A stretch of DNA of 64,000 nt from Bacteroidetes bacterium UBA1947 (GCA_002336915.1 DDET01000041.1:14244-78243); one strand, 5' to 3'; positions 1 to 8,579 are shown, counted from the stretch's first letter. Numbers and translations: made by a program. The notes: a model not told the origin generated them from the letters alone.

Positions 1-256
1 ATTGCGGTGCCAGGATGCTATCCTGCCCCTTGCCAAAATCACGAACCATCGTCAAGGCCTGATCCATAGGGATGGCGTGGTTTATGCCATTAAGCGTAGT
101 GCTAAATGGCGTGGGCGCGGGTTTATGATCAATGCACTTGTCGCAGGTAACCGTGCCTGTGCTACCTGTACAGGCGGAAAAACATACTAATGATGCCATT
201 GCCAGCACCACAAGGCTCATAATACTCTTTTTCTTGTCAATAACATTAAGATTCAT
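1..256 (-). CDS. Lipoprotein, C-terminal part beyond window edge
   Basis: The reverse strand reads open from an ATG at 256 to the window edge (85 codons, no stop), so the gene is truncated by the window. The N-terminus is a short charged stretch (MNLNVIDKKK), a hydrophobic core and a lipobox-like CFSAC, followed by a Cys-poor polar segment with a CDKC pair. This is the pattern of a lipoprotein signal peptide with the lipidated Cys near residue 29. A second Met at residue 13 is an alternative start. A perfect TATCTTTG box lies about 22 bases upstream. The function is not recognisable from the visible part. It is divergent from the 731-aa gene at 475. Confidence 0.7.
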   Translation of the reverse strand, partial: MNLNVIDKKKSIMSLVVLAMASLVCFSACTGSTGTVTCDKCIDHKPAPTPFSTTLNGINHAIPMDQALTMVRDFGKGQDSILAPQ

Positions 257-278
257 AAATGGAATGTTTTAGTAGCAA

Positions 279-286
279 CAAAGATA
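279..286 (-). promoter_or_regulatory. Bacteroidota -7 box for the edge lipoprotein
   Basis: The reverse strand reads TATCTTTG, an exact TAnnTTTG match, 22 bases before the ATG at 256. No convincing -33 TTTG was seen. Confidence 0.5.
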
Positions 287-474
287 AACGGGCGAATTCT
301 GCCAGCTATACGTAGTTCTACGCATTTTTTTTCAGTAAGCGATACCATAAAAATCAGTATGGATGCTTGCATAGCTGTTTATTCCGCCCAATACTTTTAC
401 ATCCTCAACCCGGAACGAGAACTAAATCAACAATCACCAAACAAAACATTCAAAACAATTTTAAACACAAAACT

Positions 475-2670
475 ATGGCAACAGTTACGAAAGAGAGTAA
501 CATAGCAGCGGTGCAACCGGAACGTGAATTCCTACACTTATTGTTACTTCAGAATCCGAATTACTTTGGTACGTTATCAAAGAGCAGTCCCCTCATTAAC
601 GAATACAAGCCGGTAAATGCGATAGCCGGCAACACATCGTTTGAACAAGTGACCTGTGCGGGCTACAATCCGCAAATGAAAACGCTTACCGCTATTGTGA
701 AGATAAACCAGAACGGCGGTTACAATGGCGGGCCATGCTCGGCAGGAAGCAAGGAATATGTGCGCTTCTACATAGATTATGAAAGGAACGGTACGTGGAA
801 AGACCTGGGCATGGTGAGTTTTGACATCCACGACTTTAACCATTCAGCTAACAACCCTCTTTGTTATGCAGTAAACCTGCCATTTGAACCCGAGGTAACG
901 CATTGCTGTGACGACAAGCCGGTACTGCCCGTACTGAAAGCCATACTGTCATGGACCATAGCACCTATTGCAAACGATCCGGGCTTTACACCGGTATGGG
1001 GCAATGTACTGGATGTGAACATACAACTGGCACCAAAGACAGGATGGATATGCTGGCTGAAAAAGAACCTTGCCGATATTGGCCTTGTTGTAAAGCCAGA
1101 ACAACTAAAACAAATATCAGAAAAGCTACCTGCGCACCCTACCCTGCTGGACATACATGCTGAAGAAATAAGCGTGGGAACATTGATGAGCCTTTACAAA
1201 AAAGATGTAGAGGAAGAGCGCATAGGCTTTACTGCAGTGGCCAAATCGCTGGTGGCAGGCGTGCCTAGTACAGAGCTTACGACCAACTTTAAAGCTGTGG
1301 GGCTTAACATAAGCAAAGTAATAGACTTTGTACTAAAGCCCAAATTCAACACTACTTATGAAGAGGTAAAATGCGTGGGCCTGAACCGCGATACCAACAG
1401 ACTGTATGCTACCGTACTGGTAAAAAAACCATCGGGCTATGCGGGCAGCCTTTGTGATAAGGGCAGCCGTGAATATGTGGGCTTCTATATGGACTTTGGC
1501 AGTGGATGGGAATTTATGGGCACCTCATCGGTAGAAGTGCATGACGTGGCTGTGCCGAATGGTGGCCTGTCTTACCACGTAGAGCTACCGGTGAACCTGA
1601 CACCCTACCAAAAGCTGAAATGCAGCGAGACCTATTTTGCCAAGGTAAAGGCCATACTATCCTGGAACATGTACCCGCCGGATAACCAGCCTAACTGGGT
1701 ATCGCCATGGGGAGACTGGGAAGAAGCATGGGTAGAGATACGCTACAGGCAAGGCGGCGACGGGCCAACGGGCAAAAAACCAATAATAACCAGCATAGGC
1801 AGCATACCGAGCAAGAAGATAAGTAAGATAAGCGGTATGGTGGACAAGACACTGGACATACCTGATGCAGGTGTGGATACTTACGATGGTTTCTCCTTCA
1901 ACGGTGTGATACCTATTACGGGATTGATACCGGACCACCCAGATTCAAATGACAACAGCGCTGCACAGGTGCAATACAGGATAATGCTGAAACGCGCATC
2001 GGACCCGGACAGCAGTTTTGCACCAGTGACAAATTCGTTTGCCGTACTTAAGAATGTAATAGCGAGCGGCGTACTTACACAGAGCGTTATAACGCAAACA
2101 ACTGATGCTGCCGGCTACTACCATTACCTTGTAGACTTCTTTGCACCTACCATAGTTACAGTACAGGGAGACCTGTTCGGTGTAATATCGGTTGCAGATT
2201 CGGATGTTTATGAATTCTACCTGGAAACATCAGCGGGATACCTGAGCGAACGCTGCCGTGTAAAAGTAGACAAGACCGCACCTAAAGATGTGCATATAAA
2301 AGTAAACGGATCTGAAAATTGCGGAACGCTAAAAAAAGGCATGGACATTACCGGCACTTATTCACTTGCAGATAACGAAAACAATTGCCACAGTGTGTCC
2401 TTTGAATTCATTACGCTTAAAGCAGGAGACAGTACTACATTCAAAGCAGACGGCGTAAACAGCAGCTTTAACACACATATACCGGTACCTGCAACAGGTA
2501 AAACGGGGACATGGTCGATGACCACCAACAATGTGAGCAAGTGCGGCTATAATATCAGATTGTACGCCTTCGACAAGACCCTGTACTGCTACGCATTTAT
2601 TTCGTACGCATACTCCTTCTATCAACAATACAATGTAGACACCATTGGTTTCTGCCTGAATGAAGCATAA
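475..2670 (+). CDS. Dual-module protein of unknown function (731 aa)
   Basis: Not recognised as a named family. The frame is open from 367, but the start at 475 (MATVTKES) is preferred because the upstream residues are low-complexity and the segment overlaps the probable leader. There is no signal peptide or membrane segment. Two copies of a module of about 140 residues can be aligned by eye, near residues 55-200 and 300-430: each has a C-x-G-x-N motif, a GGYNGG/GYAGS-like turn, a Cys, then KEYV/REYV, a F-Y-x-D-Y/F strand, a V-x-x-HD motif and KAILSW ending near W-G. The remaining C-terminal ~290 residues look beta-rich. It is followed on the same strand by a cysteine protease lipoprotein and a lipoprotein, suggesting one functional unit. 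A hairpin follows the stop. Confidence 0.75.
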   Translation: MATVTKESNIAAVQPEREFLHLLLLQNPNYFGTLSKSSPLINEYKPVNAIAGNTSFEQVTCAGYNPQMKTLTAIVKINQNGGYNGGPCSAGSKEYVRFYIDYERNGTWKDLGMVSFDIHDFNHSANNPLCYAVNLPFEPEVTHCCDDKPVLPVLKAILSWTIAPIANDPGFTPVWGNVLDVNIQLAPKTGWICWLKKNLADIGLVVKPEQLKQISEKLPAHPTLLDIHAEEISVGTLMSLYKKDVEEERIGFTAVAKSLVAGVPSTELTTNFKAVGLNISKVIDFVLKPKFNTTYEEVKCVGLNRDTNRLYATVLVKKPSGYAGSLCDKGSREYVGFYMDFGSGWEFMGTSSVEVHDVAVPNGGLSYHVELPVNLTPYQKLKCSETYFAKVKAILSWNMYPPDNQPNWVSPWGDWEEAWVEIRYRQGGDGPTGKKPIITSIGSIPSKKISKISGMVDKTLDIPDAGVDTYDGFSFNGVIPITGLIPDHPDSNDNSAAQVQYRIMLKRASDPDSSFAPVTNSFAVLKNVIASGVLTQSVITQTTDAAGYYHYLVDFFAPTIVTVQGDLFGVISVADSDVYEFYLETSAGYLSERCRVKVDKTAPKDVHIKVNGSENCGTLKKGMDITGTYSLADNENNCHSVSFEFITLKAGDSTTFKADGVNSSFNTHIPVPATGKTGTWSMTTNNVSKCGYNIRLYAFDKTLYCYAFISYAYSFYQQYNVDTIGFCLNEA

Positions 2671-2675
2671 AAACA

Positions 2676-2709
2676 AATTACAGCCCTGCAAAACAGCAGG
2701 GCTGTAATT
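2676..2709 (+). terminator. Strong hairpin after the dual-module gene
   Basis: A 14-bp perfect stem (AATTACAGCCCTGC and its complement) with a 6-base loop sits 5 bases after the stop. There is no T-run, so it may be an attenuating or RNA-stabilising hairpin within a longer transcript rather than a full terminator. Confidence 0.5.
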
Positions 2710-2766
2710 ATCATCCTTAATGAAGTTCCATAAAGCACAATAAATTAATCATTAAAACCACAGAAA

Positions 2767-3360
2767 ATGAAAATTTCACTAAAACAGATGCTCTTTGTAT
2801 CCTGCGTTGCACTTCTTTTCATGAACGGGTGCTGCAAGCCCGAACTGACAGGAAGCGTGGCCAATACCCTGAGGCCCCAGGAAACGAATAACTGGTGCTG
2901 GGCCGCCACAACACAAATGCTGGCCGCCCACCTGGGCGTTACAGTAACACAATGCTCGCTGGCATGTGTGCGCTTTAACAAGACCAACTGCTGCGACCCG
3001 CAAACTGCAGGCGGCAGCTGCCCCAAGACCAATGACTGTAACACACCGGGATGGGTGATGCTTACAGAATGCGGGATAAGCTACGACGAGAGCGCCACAG
3101 CGCTACCGTGGGAAGACCTGCGCAAACAAATATACTGCTCTAAAAAGCCGATGGGCTATGCCTATGGCACACCGGGAGTAGTAGGCCATGTTTTAGTTAT
3201 AAAAGGCTACCTGACACTAAGCGGCACCAATTACCTGGTGCTCAACGATCCCTGGGCCCCATGTATGGGACAGGAACGTATCATAACATACGAACAATAT
3301 GCTGATCCTGCCGGTGCATCGACCCACTGGAATACATGGTACAACATCAGGAAACCTTAA
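2767..3360 (+). CDS. Papain-like cysteine protease lipoprotein (AvrRpt2/C39-like)
   Basis: A 197-aa predicted lipoprotein: hydrophobic N-terminus ending in MNGC with the lipidated Cys at 22. The mature part carries the signature NWCWAA, with the candidate nucleophile Cys44, then GHVLVIKGY (His141) and LNDPW (Asn160/Asp161), the order expected of a papain-like triad as in AvrRpt2-type or C39-like peptidases. The region between is rich in cysteine (including a CC pair), which suggests disulfides in the periplasm or at the surface. It lies 96 bp after the dual-module gene and 26 bp before the next lipoprotein gene. The substrate is unknown; one of the neighbours is a natural guess. It could also be a bacteriocin or effector-type protease. 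Confidence 0.8.
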   Translation: MKISLKQMLFVSCVALLFMNGCCKPELTGSVANTLRPQETNNWCWAATTQMLAAHLGVTVTQCSLACVRFNKTNCCDPQTAGGSCPKTNDCNTPGWVMLTECGISYDESATALPWEDLRKQIYCSKKPMGYAYGTPGVVGHVLVIKGYLTLSGTNYLVLNDPWAPCMGQERIITYEQYADPAGASTHWNTWYNIRKP

Positions 3361-3386
3361 TTTATCTAACTTTAAACATCAATAAC

Positions 3387-4052
3387 ATGAAATATTTCAA
3401 ATCAATAATACCCATGCTTGCTGTAGTACTCGTGACCAGTTGCAGCAACAAGAACAGCGACCAAAACACAAGTGAGCCGGGAATGGAGAAAAAATTTACA
3501 ACTGCAGCAGCCGCAGCCAGTGCAGCTAAAGAAGACATGATGAGCGCAATGGGCAGCGTGGACTTTGGCGTGGACAAAGAAAAGCTGCGCTCATCGGCGC
3601 CCGGTGCAGCGATAGCAAAATATGATGTGAACTGGGATGCACTATTAAATGCGGACACAAGCGCCGACCTGAAAGGTATGGTTAAAGACGAACCCGTAAC
3701 CATAGTACCACTGGTAAGTGGTAGCGATGTGGTAACGGTGATAGCCTTAAAAGGCGGTGGCAACCAGTTTAGCATAGGTGCTATAGGCGACAAGCAAATA
3801 GCTACTGAGCTGGATATGGTGCAGAAGGTAAGCGGCCCGGCAGAAGTAAGCATATTTGAAGTGCCTAATATTGGTGCGATCGTGTATGCAGTTAGCAATG
3901 CTGCAGGAAGCAAATATTATACCTCGTATAACAATAATTCTTTGAGAGAAGGAATGGATGCAGTCTCTTTAACGAGGATGCTGAAAGCCGATGCACAGAG
4001 CTTTAACAAGCTGCATGGCGATGAAGTAAAAAAGGGGAAAATAGTTAGGTAA
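3387..4052 (+). CDS. Lipoprotein of unknown function
   Basis: The start at 3387 (MKYFKS) was chosen over an upstream in-frame ATG that overlaps the protease gene, because it begins a clean lipoprotein signal peptide ending in VTSC (Cys about 17). The 221-aa product continues with a Ser/Asn-rich linker, an alanine-rich helix (AAAAASAAK) and a mixed fold I do not recognise. It is 26 bp downstream of the cysteine protease gene on the same strand, so co-transcription is likely. A strong terminator follows. Function is unknown. Confidence 0.75.
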   Translation: MKYFKSIIPMLAVVLVTSCSNKNSDQNTSEPGMEKKFTTAAAAASAAKEDMMSAMGSVDFGVDKEKLRSSAPGAAIAKYDVNWDALLNADTSADLKGMVKDEPVTIVPLVSGSDVVTVIALKGGGNQFSIGAIGDKQIATELDMVQKVSGPAEVSIFEVPNIGAIVYAVSNAAGSKYYTSYNNNSLREGMDAVSLTRMLKADAQSFNKLHGDEVKKGKIVR

Positions 4053-4073
4053 ATTGCCCCTTTTTATTAAAAT

Positions 4074-4108
4074 AACCTGCAACAAGTAATTGTTGCGGGT
4101 TGTTTTTT
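4074..4108 (+). terminator. Rho-independent terminator
   Basis: A 12-bp stem (AACCTGCAACAA / TTGTTGCGGGTT, one G-T pair) with a GTAA loop followed by GTTTTTTG. It ends the unit that starts at 475. Confidence 0.85.
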
Positions 4109-4415
4109 GTTTATGTGTGTAACGGCGCTACCGATACTTTGTCCCTAAGGGCTACCGATATCTCGTCCCTAAGGGACTTTCGTGAATGGGGAGCGGGATG
4201 TTTTTACCGATATTTTGTCCCTATGGGACATTAATGCGTTCCAGTAATTCCATTTTTACGAATTAGCACGTGAGGTTGGGCTAAGCCCGATCAATATATT
4301 GATCGTATCCCCAGCCTAAAGGCCGGGGCAATTGATATGGTTGAACGAAGGTATGCGTGACCTAAATCATGGCCGCTATTTGAAAACAATTGTACTTTAG
4401 CCAAAATTTTGGACC
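4109..4415. repeat. Gene-free stretch with short repeats and a palindrome
   Basis: No gene is supported here. Three copies of a 23-bp unit beginning TACCGATA and containing GTCCCTA(A/T)GGG lie at 4129-4151, 4153-4175 and 4205-4227; the first two are tandem with a 24-bp period. A perfect 16-bp palindrome GATCAATATATTGATC is at 4289-4304, followed by a CCCAGCCTAAAGGCCGGGG hairpin. These look like members of interspersed small repeat families. Confidence 0.7.
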
Positions 4416-5723
4416 TTGAAGTTTAACCCCCAACTCGCATACGAACCGCTTTCCTCACAGGATGCATGGCAGCTGCATGCACTGAAGGAGCTGCTGACTT
4501 ATTTACAGCAGCATTCGCCCTACTATAAGCGTTTATTCCACCAGCATCATATTGATATAGCCAATATTAAAAGCCTGCAGGACATCACTTTTATCCCCAC
4601 TACGTCGAAGACAGACATGCAGGAGCATAACTGGGATTTCCTTTGCGTGCAGGACGCGGAGATAAAAGAATATACCGCCACCTCGGGCACGATGGGGAAA
4701 CCTGTGACGATAGCCCTAACGGAGAACGACCTACAAAGACTGGCATACAATGAGCAACAATCCTTCCTGTGTGCGGACGGTAAGCCAGAAGACATATACC
4801 AGCTAATGCTGACGCTGGACAGGCAATTTATGGCGGGTATAGCATACTACCAGGGGATAAGGCAACTGGGAGCTGCACTGGTACGTACAGGGCCGGGACT
4901 ACCTGCCATGCAATGGGATACCATTATGCGGCTGCAAGCCAATAGCATTGTGACCGTGCCCACTTTCATTCTCTCCTTAATAGAATGGGCTAAAGAGCAC
5001 CAGATAGACCTGGCACACAGCCCGGTGAAGAAAGCGGTATGTATAGGCGAAAGCCTGCGCAACAGCGATTTTGAGCTGAATGCCCTTGGCGAAAAGATAA
5101 ATAAGGACTGGCAGATAAAGCTATACAGTACCTACGCTTCCACAGAGATGCAAACGGCATTTACCGAATGTAGTGCGGGTATGGGGGGGCACCAACAGCC
5201 CGACCTTATCATCATGGAAATACTGGACGACCATGACAAGCCGGTAAAAGCGGGGGAATATGGTGAAGTGACCATTACAACGCTTGGGGTGGAAGGAATG
5301 CCCTTGCTGCGCTATCGTACAGGGGATGTTTGTACTTATTATGATTCGCACTGCAGTTGCGGGAGACATTCGCGGAGGCTGAGCCCGGTACTGGGTCGTA
5401 AGTTGCAGATGATCAAATACAAGGGCACAACATTATACCCACCGGCCATTTTTGATATTCTGAACAATATCGGCTTTGTAAAAGAGTATGTAGTAGAGGT
5501 ATTCACCAATGAGTTGGGCATGGATGACCTGAAGCTGCACTTACATACATTACTACCTGTTGACGACTGTGAAATGAAGCTAAAGCCTATGCTGCAATCG
5601 AAGCTGCGGGTGGTGCCTTTGCTGCACTTCCATTCGGGCAGTGAGATGCAGGCGCTGCAGTTCCCGGCGGGAAGCAGGAAGCAGGTGCGATTTATAGATA
5701 ACCGGGAGAATAAGCTGCTGTAA
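4416..5723 (+). CDS. Phenylacetate-CoA ligase family AMP-forming enzyme (PaaK-like)
   Basis: A 435-aa adenylate-forming enzyme. The P-loop-like motif TATSGTMGKP sits near residue 90, a STEMQTAF segment resembling the A5 motif near 245, and LRYRTGDVC (A7-like) near 310, in the order expected for phenylacetate-CoA ligase/coenzyme F390 synthetase proteins. A CSCGRHSRR stretch is typical of this family. The start is a TTG; no in-frame ATG lies near the family N-terminus, which fits the PaaK-like YEPLSS...LLTYLQQHSPYYK opening. The substrate cannot be inferred; there are no phenylacetate catabolism neighbours. It stands alone between repeat-rich gaps. Confidence 0.85.
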   Translation: MKFNPQLAYEPLSSQDAWQLHALKELLTYLQQHSPYYKRLFHQHHIDIANIKSLQDITFIPTTSKTDMQEHNWDFLCVQDAEIKEYTATSGTMGKPVTIALTENDLQRLAYNEQQSFLCADGKPEDIYQLMLTLDRQFMAGIAYYQGIRQLGAALVRTGPGLPAMQWDTIMRLQANSIVTVPTFILSLIEWAKEHQIDLAHSPVKKAVCIGESLRNSDFELNALGEKINKDWQIKLYSTYASTEMQTAFTECSAGMGGHQQPDLIIMEILDDHDKPVKAGEYGEVTITTLGVEGMPLLRYRTGDVCTYYDSHCSCGRHSRRLSPVLGRKLQMIKYKGTTLYPPAIFDILNNIGFVKEYVVEVFTNELGMDDLKLHLHTLLPVDDCEMKLKPMLQSKLRVVPLLHFHSGSEMQALQFPAGSRKQVRFIDNRENKLL

Positions 5724-6060
5724 GACATTGTTGTTCCAGCATTCGCGCTGAACAGAACTATTTATTGAGCTTCATATTCTTGAATGCCGGTTGCAAACCG
5801 GCTGAATTTTCAGCCACGAGTTGGCAAGGCACAGTCCAGGCGCCAGACTCGCCAGCAAGTACTGACGTTTCCGGCCCTTAACACGTCTGACCGCAAAAAG
5901 CGGTGCTGACGCTACCTGTACTCAACGCGCCTGACCGCGAAAAAGCGATACTGACACTACCCTTGTCATCAAAAAATGTGCCTAAAAAAATCATCATATT
6001 TCACATCCTTTTAAAGAACTTTTGCAGTATATTAGTAGTACTGCTTTGGAACGCCTTTTT
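5724..6060. repeat. Gene-free stretch with two copies of the 36-bp repeat
   Basis: No gene is supported. Copies of a 36-bp palindromic repeat (described at 6585) lie at 5880-5915 and 5924-5960; the second is degenerate (GATACTGACACTAC). Upstream is a GCCGGTTGCAAACCGGC hairpin near 5788 and a possible decayed copy near 5840-5872. Confidence 0.7.
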
Positions 6061-6096
6061 TATTTAAACTAAATAGTTCATTATTTAAACTAAATA
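6061..6096 (+). promoter_or_regulatory. Paired dyad operator candidate
   Basis: The 15-bp sequence TATTTAAACTAAATA occurs twice without a mismatch at 6061-6075 and 6082-6096. Each copy is itself a perfect inverted repeat, TATTTA-N3-TAAATA. Start-to-start spacing is 21 bp, two helical turns, and the second copy ends 4 bases before the start codon at 6101. This is the arrangement expected of a dimeric repressor (MarR-like size) bound twice on one DNA face. Confidence 0.6.
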
Positions 6097-6100
6097 ATAA

Positions 6101-6493
6101 ATGGAAACAATGGAAAAAATAAGCATTGCCCATGTGAGCAATGCACATAGCGACTGGCTGCGGGCGCTGAATTTCTACAAAGATGAGATAGGCATTTTAA
6201 AGAACAGGCTTACCGAAATAGCCGGTAAAAACACATCGCGCGAAGTATTGCGGGACGTGGAGCATTTCGAGAACCAGTTCAAGCTGCAAAAAGATAATAT
6301 CCAGGTACTGTCGCACGACATAAAGCAGAATGTAAAGAGTATTAAGAAGCAAGCAGAAGAGTCTTCGGCAGGATATATAGACGGCGAGCTTGCAGAACAG
6401 CACAATACCTTTAACGACAAGTTCTTCGGCGAAGAAAAAATCATTAATGAGCTCAGGCAGGAATTCAATGAATTCGCTGCACAGTGGATGTAA
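6101..6493 (+). CDS. Small cytoplasmic coiled-coil protein
   Basis: A 130-aa protein with no signal peptide or membrane segment. It is almost entirely charged helix: heptad-like stretches run through residues 20-85 (NRLTEIAGK, EHFENQFKLQKDN, IKKQAEESS) and 95-128. This suggests a helical bundle or dimerising coiled coil. It is not recognised as a named family. METMEK offers two starts; the first is used. Expression is probably controlled by the paired dyads directly upstream, so it may belong to an inducible stress or metabolite response. It is monocistronic and followed by the triple repeat array. Confidence 0.7.
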   Translation: METMEKISIAHVSNAHSDWLRALNFYKDEIGILKNRLTEIAGKNTSREVLRDVEHFENQFKLQKDNIQVLSHDIKQNVKSIKKQAEESSAGYIDGELAEQHNTFNDKFFGEEKIINELRQEFNEFAAQWM

Positions 6494-6584
6494 TTTTCAG
6501 CTATTCCATTCCTGGCCTGTTACATGTTCAGGGCGTTCTGCCCGGGACAGTGGGATTATTTATATCATATCGAAAGGACCCGAG

Positions 6585-6711
6585 AACGCGCCTGACCGCA
6601 GAAAAGCGGTGCTGACGCTACGAACCCCTCAACGCGTCTGACCGCAAAAAGCGGTGCTGACGCTACGAACCCCACAACGCGTCTGACCGCGAAAAGCGGT
6701 GCTGACGCTAC
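6585..6711. repeat. Three tandem copies of a 36-bp palindromic repeat
   Basis: Copies at 6585-6621, 6631-6666 and 6676-6711 (period about 45 bp) share AACGCG(T/C)CTGACCGC then a short A-rich loop, AAGCGGTGCTGACGCTAC; the core ACCGC...GCGGT forms a stem-loop. Further copies are at 5880-5915, 5924-5960 and 8734-8769. The last copy here ends 4 bases before the stop codon of the convergent ABC permease gene. REP-like behaviour (mRNA 3' end protection or gyrase/IHF-type site) is possible. Confidence 0.8.
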
Positions 6712-6715
6712 GAGA

Positions 6716-7927
6716 TCAGGCGGTGCGGTTAATAGCCCTTATAATTGAGCGGCTTACCAATATCAACAAAAAAAGCGTGCTTACTGCCAATGCGCCCCAT
6801 ACGGGTAAGCCCGGCATGGTGGGTAATGTGAGATGCAGTGTTTTTATCCAATCGGCACATTCCATTTGTACAAGGATGGCTATTCCCATAGATGCTGCAG
6901 CGGTAACTAACAGCAATGGAAAAAAGTGCTGCATCATGAACCTGCCAAGGTAACGGGGGCTGTAGCCCATTTGCAACAGCAAACTGAGTGATTGCTGTGC
7001 TCTAGCGATGGTTAGCTCAATAAACAATATAAACACTAATGCGCCGATGCCTAATAACAAAATAGCGAGCAGGCCAGTGGCGCTGCTGACAATTTCGACG
7101 ATACCGCGGAGCCTGCTCCATCTTAATTGCTCCGAATTGGTAGTATAGTTCCTGTCATTGAGGTATTGGATGAATGCTTTGTCGGAAGGATCTGCAACAC
7201 GCACTATGAGGCGAGATGGCGGCATATTTGCTTCCCTGCCGTAATTCCGGTTACAGTAGTCGATGAAGGCCTGGGGTACGAGTACGGATGTAATACGATC
7301 CGAGAACCCGGCAACGTGTGCGCGATAGGTTACTGCCTTTTCACCCTCGCCGACTTTGAGATCGAAAGCTAAAGACTGAATGGAGTTCTCGGATAACTGA
7401 GGAAGGCCTTTGCTTAAGGCGAAACCGTAATTGTATAAATTCAGGAACTCAGACGAAAGGATAATGGGCACCTGCATGCTTGTGGGTTGCCAGTACCAGT
7501 CCTCTGGCTTTTTGTCCATGAACCTGTCGGGCACAGCCTCCAGGAACATTTCGGTAGCGAAACCGAATGAGGCATTGAGCGTGGCATAAACGGGGAAGCG
7601 GTTTGAAGTAAGCGCACCAATATCGCGTACCTGTGGTGCATTTTTTAAGGCTTCGAGGTCGGTCTCTGAAAACAGGGTCTGTGCAGGCTTACCCATGTTC
7701 TCATCCGTCACTTTTTTGCTTACGGTGAGAAAAGTACTGCCGAGGCTGTCATTGTCCTGCTTGCCTTCCAGCAGTTGCTGAAAGTTCCACCATATCATCA
7801 CAGAGAGCAAAAGCAAAGTAGTGCCTATACACAATGCAAGCAGTGCTGCCCAGAGACGGGAACTACGCCTGCCACGCAGCAGGAGCTTTCTCAGCAACTT
7901 TTTCCTTTTTCTTTGCTTTACAGACAT
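6716..7927 (-). CDS. ABC transporter permease, FtsX/MacB-like
   Basis: A 403-aa membrane protein with a very basic N-terminus (KQRKRKKLLRK), one membrane segment near residues 25-50, a large periplasmic domain (about 50-275) and three C-terminal membrane segments (about 285-310, 330-355, 370-395). This 1+3 topology with a soluble insert is that of FtsX/MacB-type permeases. It overlaps the upstream ATPase gene by 10 bp, so translation is probably coupled and the two form one transporter. The role (lipoprotein release, antimicrobial efflux or signalling) is not determinable. Its stop codon abuts a copy of the 36-bp repeat. Confidence 0.8.
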   Translation of the reverse strand: MSVKQRKRKKLLRKLLLRGRRSSRLWAALLALCIGTTLLLLSVMIWWNFQQLLEGKQDNDSLGSTFLTVSKKVTDENMGKPAQTLFSETDLEALKNAPQVRDIGALTSNRFPVYATLNASFGFATEMFLEAVPDRFMDKKPEDWYWQPTSMQVPIILSSEFLNLYNYGFALSKGLPQLSENSIQSLAFDLKVGEGEKAVTYRAHVAGFSDRITSVLVPQAFIDYCNRNYGREANMPPSRLIVRVADPSDKAFIQYLNDRNYTTNSEQLRWSRLRGIVEIVSSATGLLAILLLGIGALVFILFIELTIARAQQSLSLLLQMGYSPRYLGRFMMQHFFPLLLVTAAASMGIAILVQMECADWIKTLHLTLPTMPGLPVWGALAVSTLFLLILVSRSIIRAINRTA

Positions 7928-8562
7928 ATCTTTCTTGTGTACGGGAAATATTCATTCTCATCCAGATCGGCCATTATCATACCTGCACCGTTCTGCGCTA
8001 CAACCTCCCCTATCAGTTCGGCAGCCTTTGCGATATTGGCATGGTCGAGGTGGCTGAAAGGCTCATCCATAAGCAGCCATTCAAAAGGTTGCAAGAGGGA
8101 ACGTATAATAGCAACGCGTTGCTGCTCGCCATAAGACAGTGTACTTGCAAGCGAATCTTTTTTATCCTTCATGCCCAGCCGTGCCAGCCATGCTTCCACT
8201 TCCTCTTCAGAGGCGGTATCTGTCAAGCGGCGTTTTATTTCAAGATTCTCCCAGGTGGTTAGCTCAGGGAACAGACGCATATCCTGGAAGATAACGCTTA
8301 CATACATAGCCCTCAACTTAGACATGTTCTCTGCATTTGTGCCCGGGAACTTGAATGTGTCCCAATAGACAATGCCTTCAAAATCGGTGCGGATGCCATA
8401 GAGGATGTGTATGAAGGTGGTTTTGCCGGTGCCTGATGGCGCCTGCAGGAAAACGCGCTCCCCTTTGTAAAAATCAAGATTTTGCTGCCATACACCTGAA
8501 TTGTACGCGTTTATTTTGTCGCGAAGGGGTATGGGGACGATCTGCTTGAGCGATAGTTGCAT
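7918..8562 (-). CDS. ABC transporter ATP-binding protein
   Basis: A 214-aa ATPase with Walker A APSGTGKTT near residue 45, Q-loop FQDMRLF, signature LSYGEQQR and Walker B WLLMDEPFSHLD in canonical order. It pairs with the FtsX-like permease gene, which it overlaps by 10 bp. The C-terminus is short, with ADLDENEYF where the H-loop His normally stands, so the switch His may be absent. The ATG at 8562 is preferred over an upstream TTG at 8574, because that TTG lies inside a perfect TAAATTTG promoter box. The resulting mRNA leader would be only a few bases long. Confidence 0.85.
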   Translation of the reverse strand: MQLSLKQIVPIPLRDKINAYNSGVWQQNLDFYKGERVFLQAPSGTGKTTFIHILYGIRTDFEGIVYWDTFKFPGTNAENMSKLRAMYVSVIFQDMRLFPELTTWENLEIKRRLTDTASEEEVEAWLARLGMKDKKDSLASTLSYGEQQRVAIIRSLLQPFEWLLMDEPFSHLDHANIAKAAELIGEVVAQNGAGMIMADLDENEYFPYTRKICL

Positions 8563-8571
8563 AAAATCGGT

Positions 8572-8579
8572 CAAATTTA
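8572..8579 (-). promoter_or_regulatory. -7 box for the ABC transporter operon
   Basis: The reverse strand reads TAAATTTG, an exact TAnnTTTG match ending 9 bases before the ATG at 8562. It argues against the TTG start at 8574 and implies a near-leaderless transcript. Confidence 0.45.

Noticed and set aside
2..190. Plus-strand open frame at the left edge
   Set aside because: The reverse strand here encodes a lipoprotein signal peptide with a matching promoter box; the plus frame is its shadow.
6585..6711. Possible CRISPR array (three tandem repeats)
   Set aside because: The gaps between repeats are only about 9 bases and almost identical, repeats vary and are palindromic, and no cas genes are near; it fits a REP-like tandem array.
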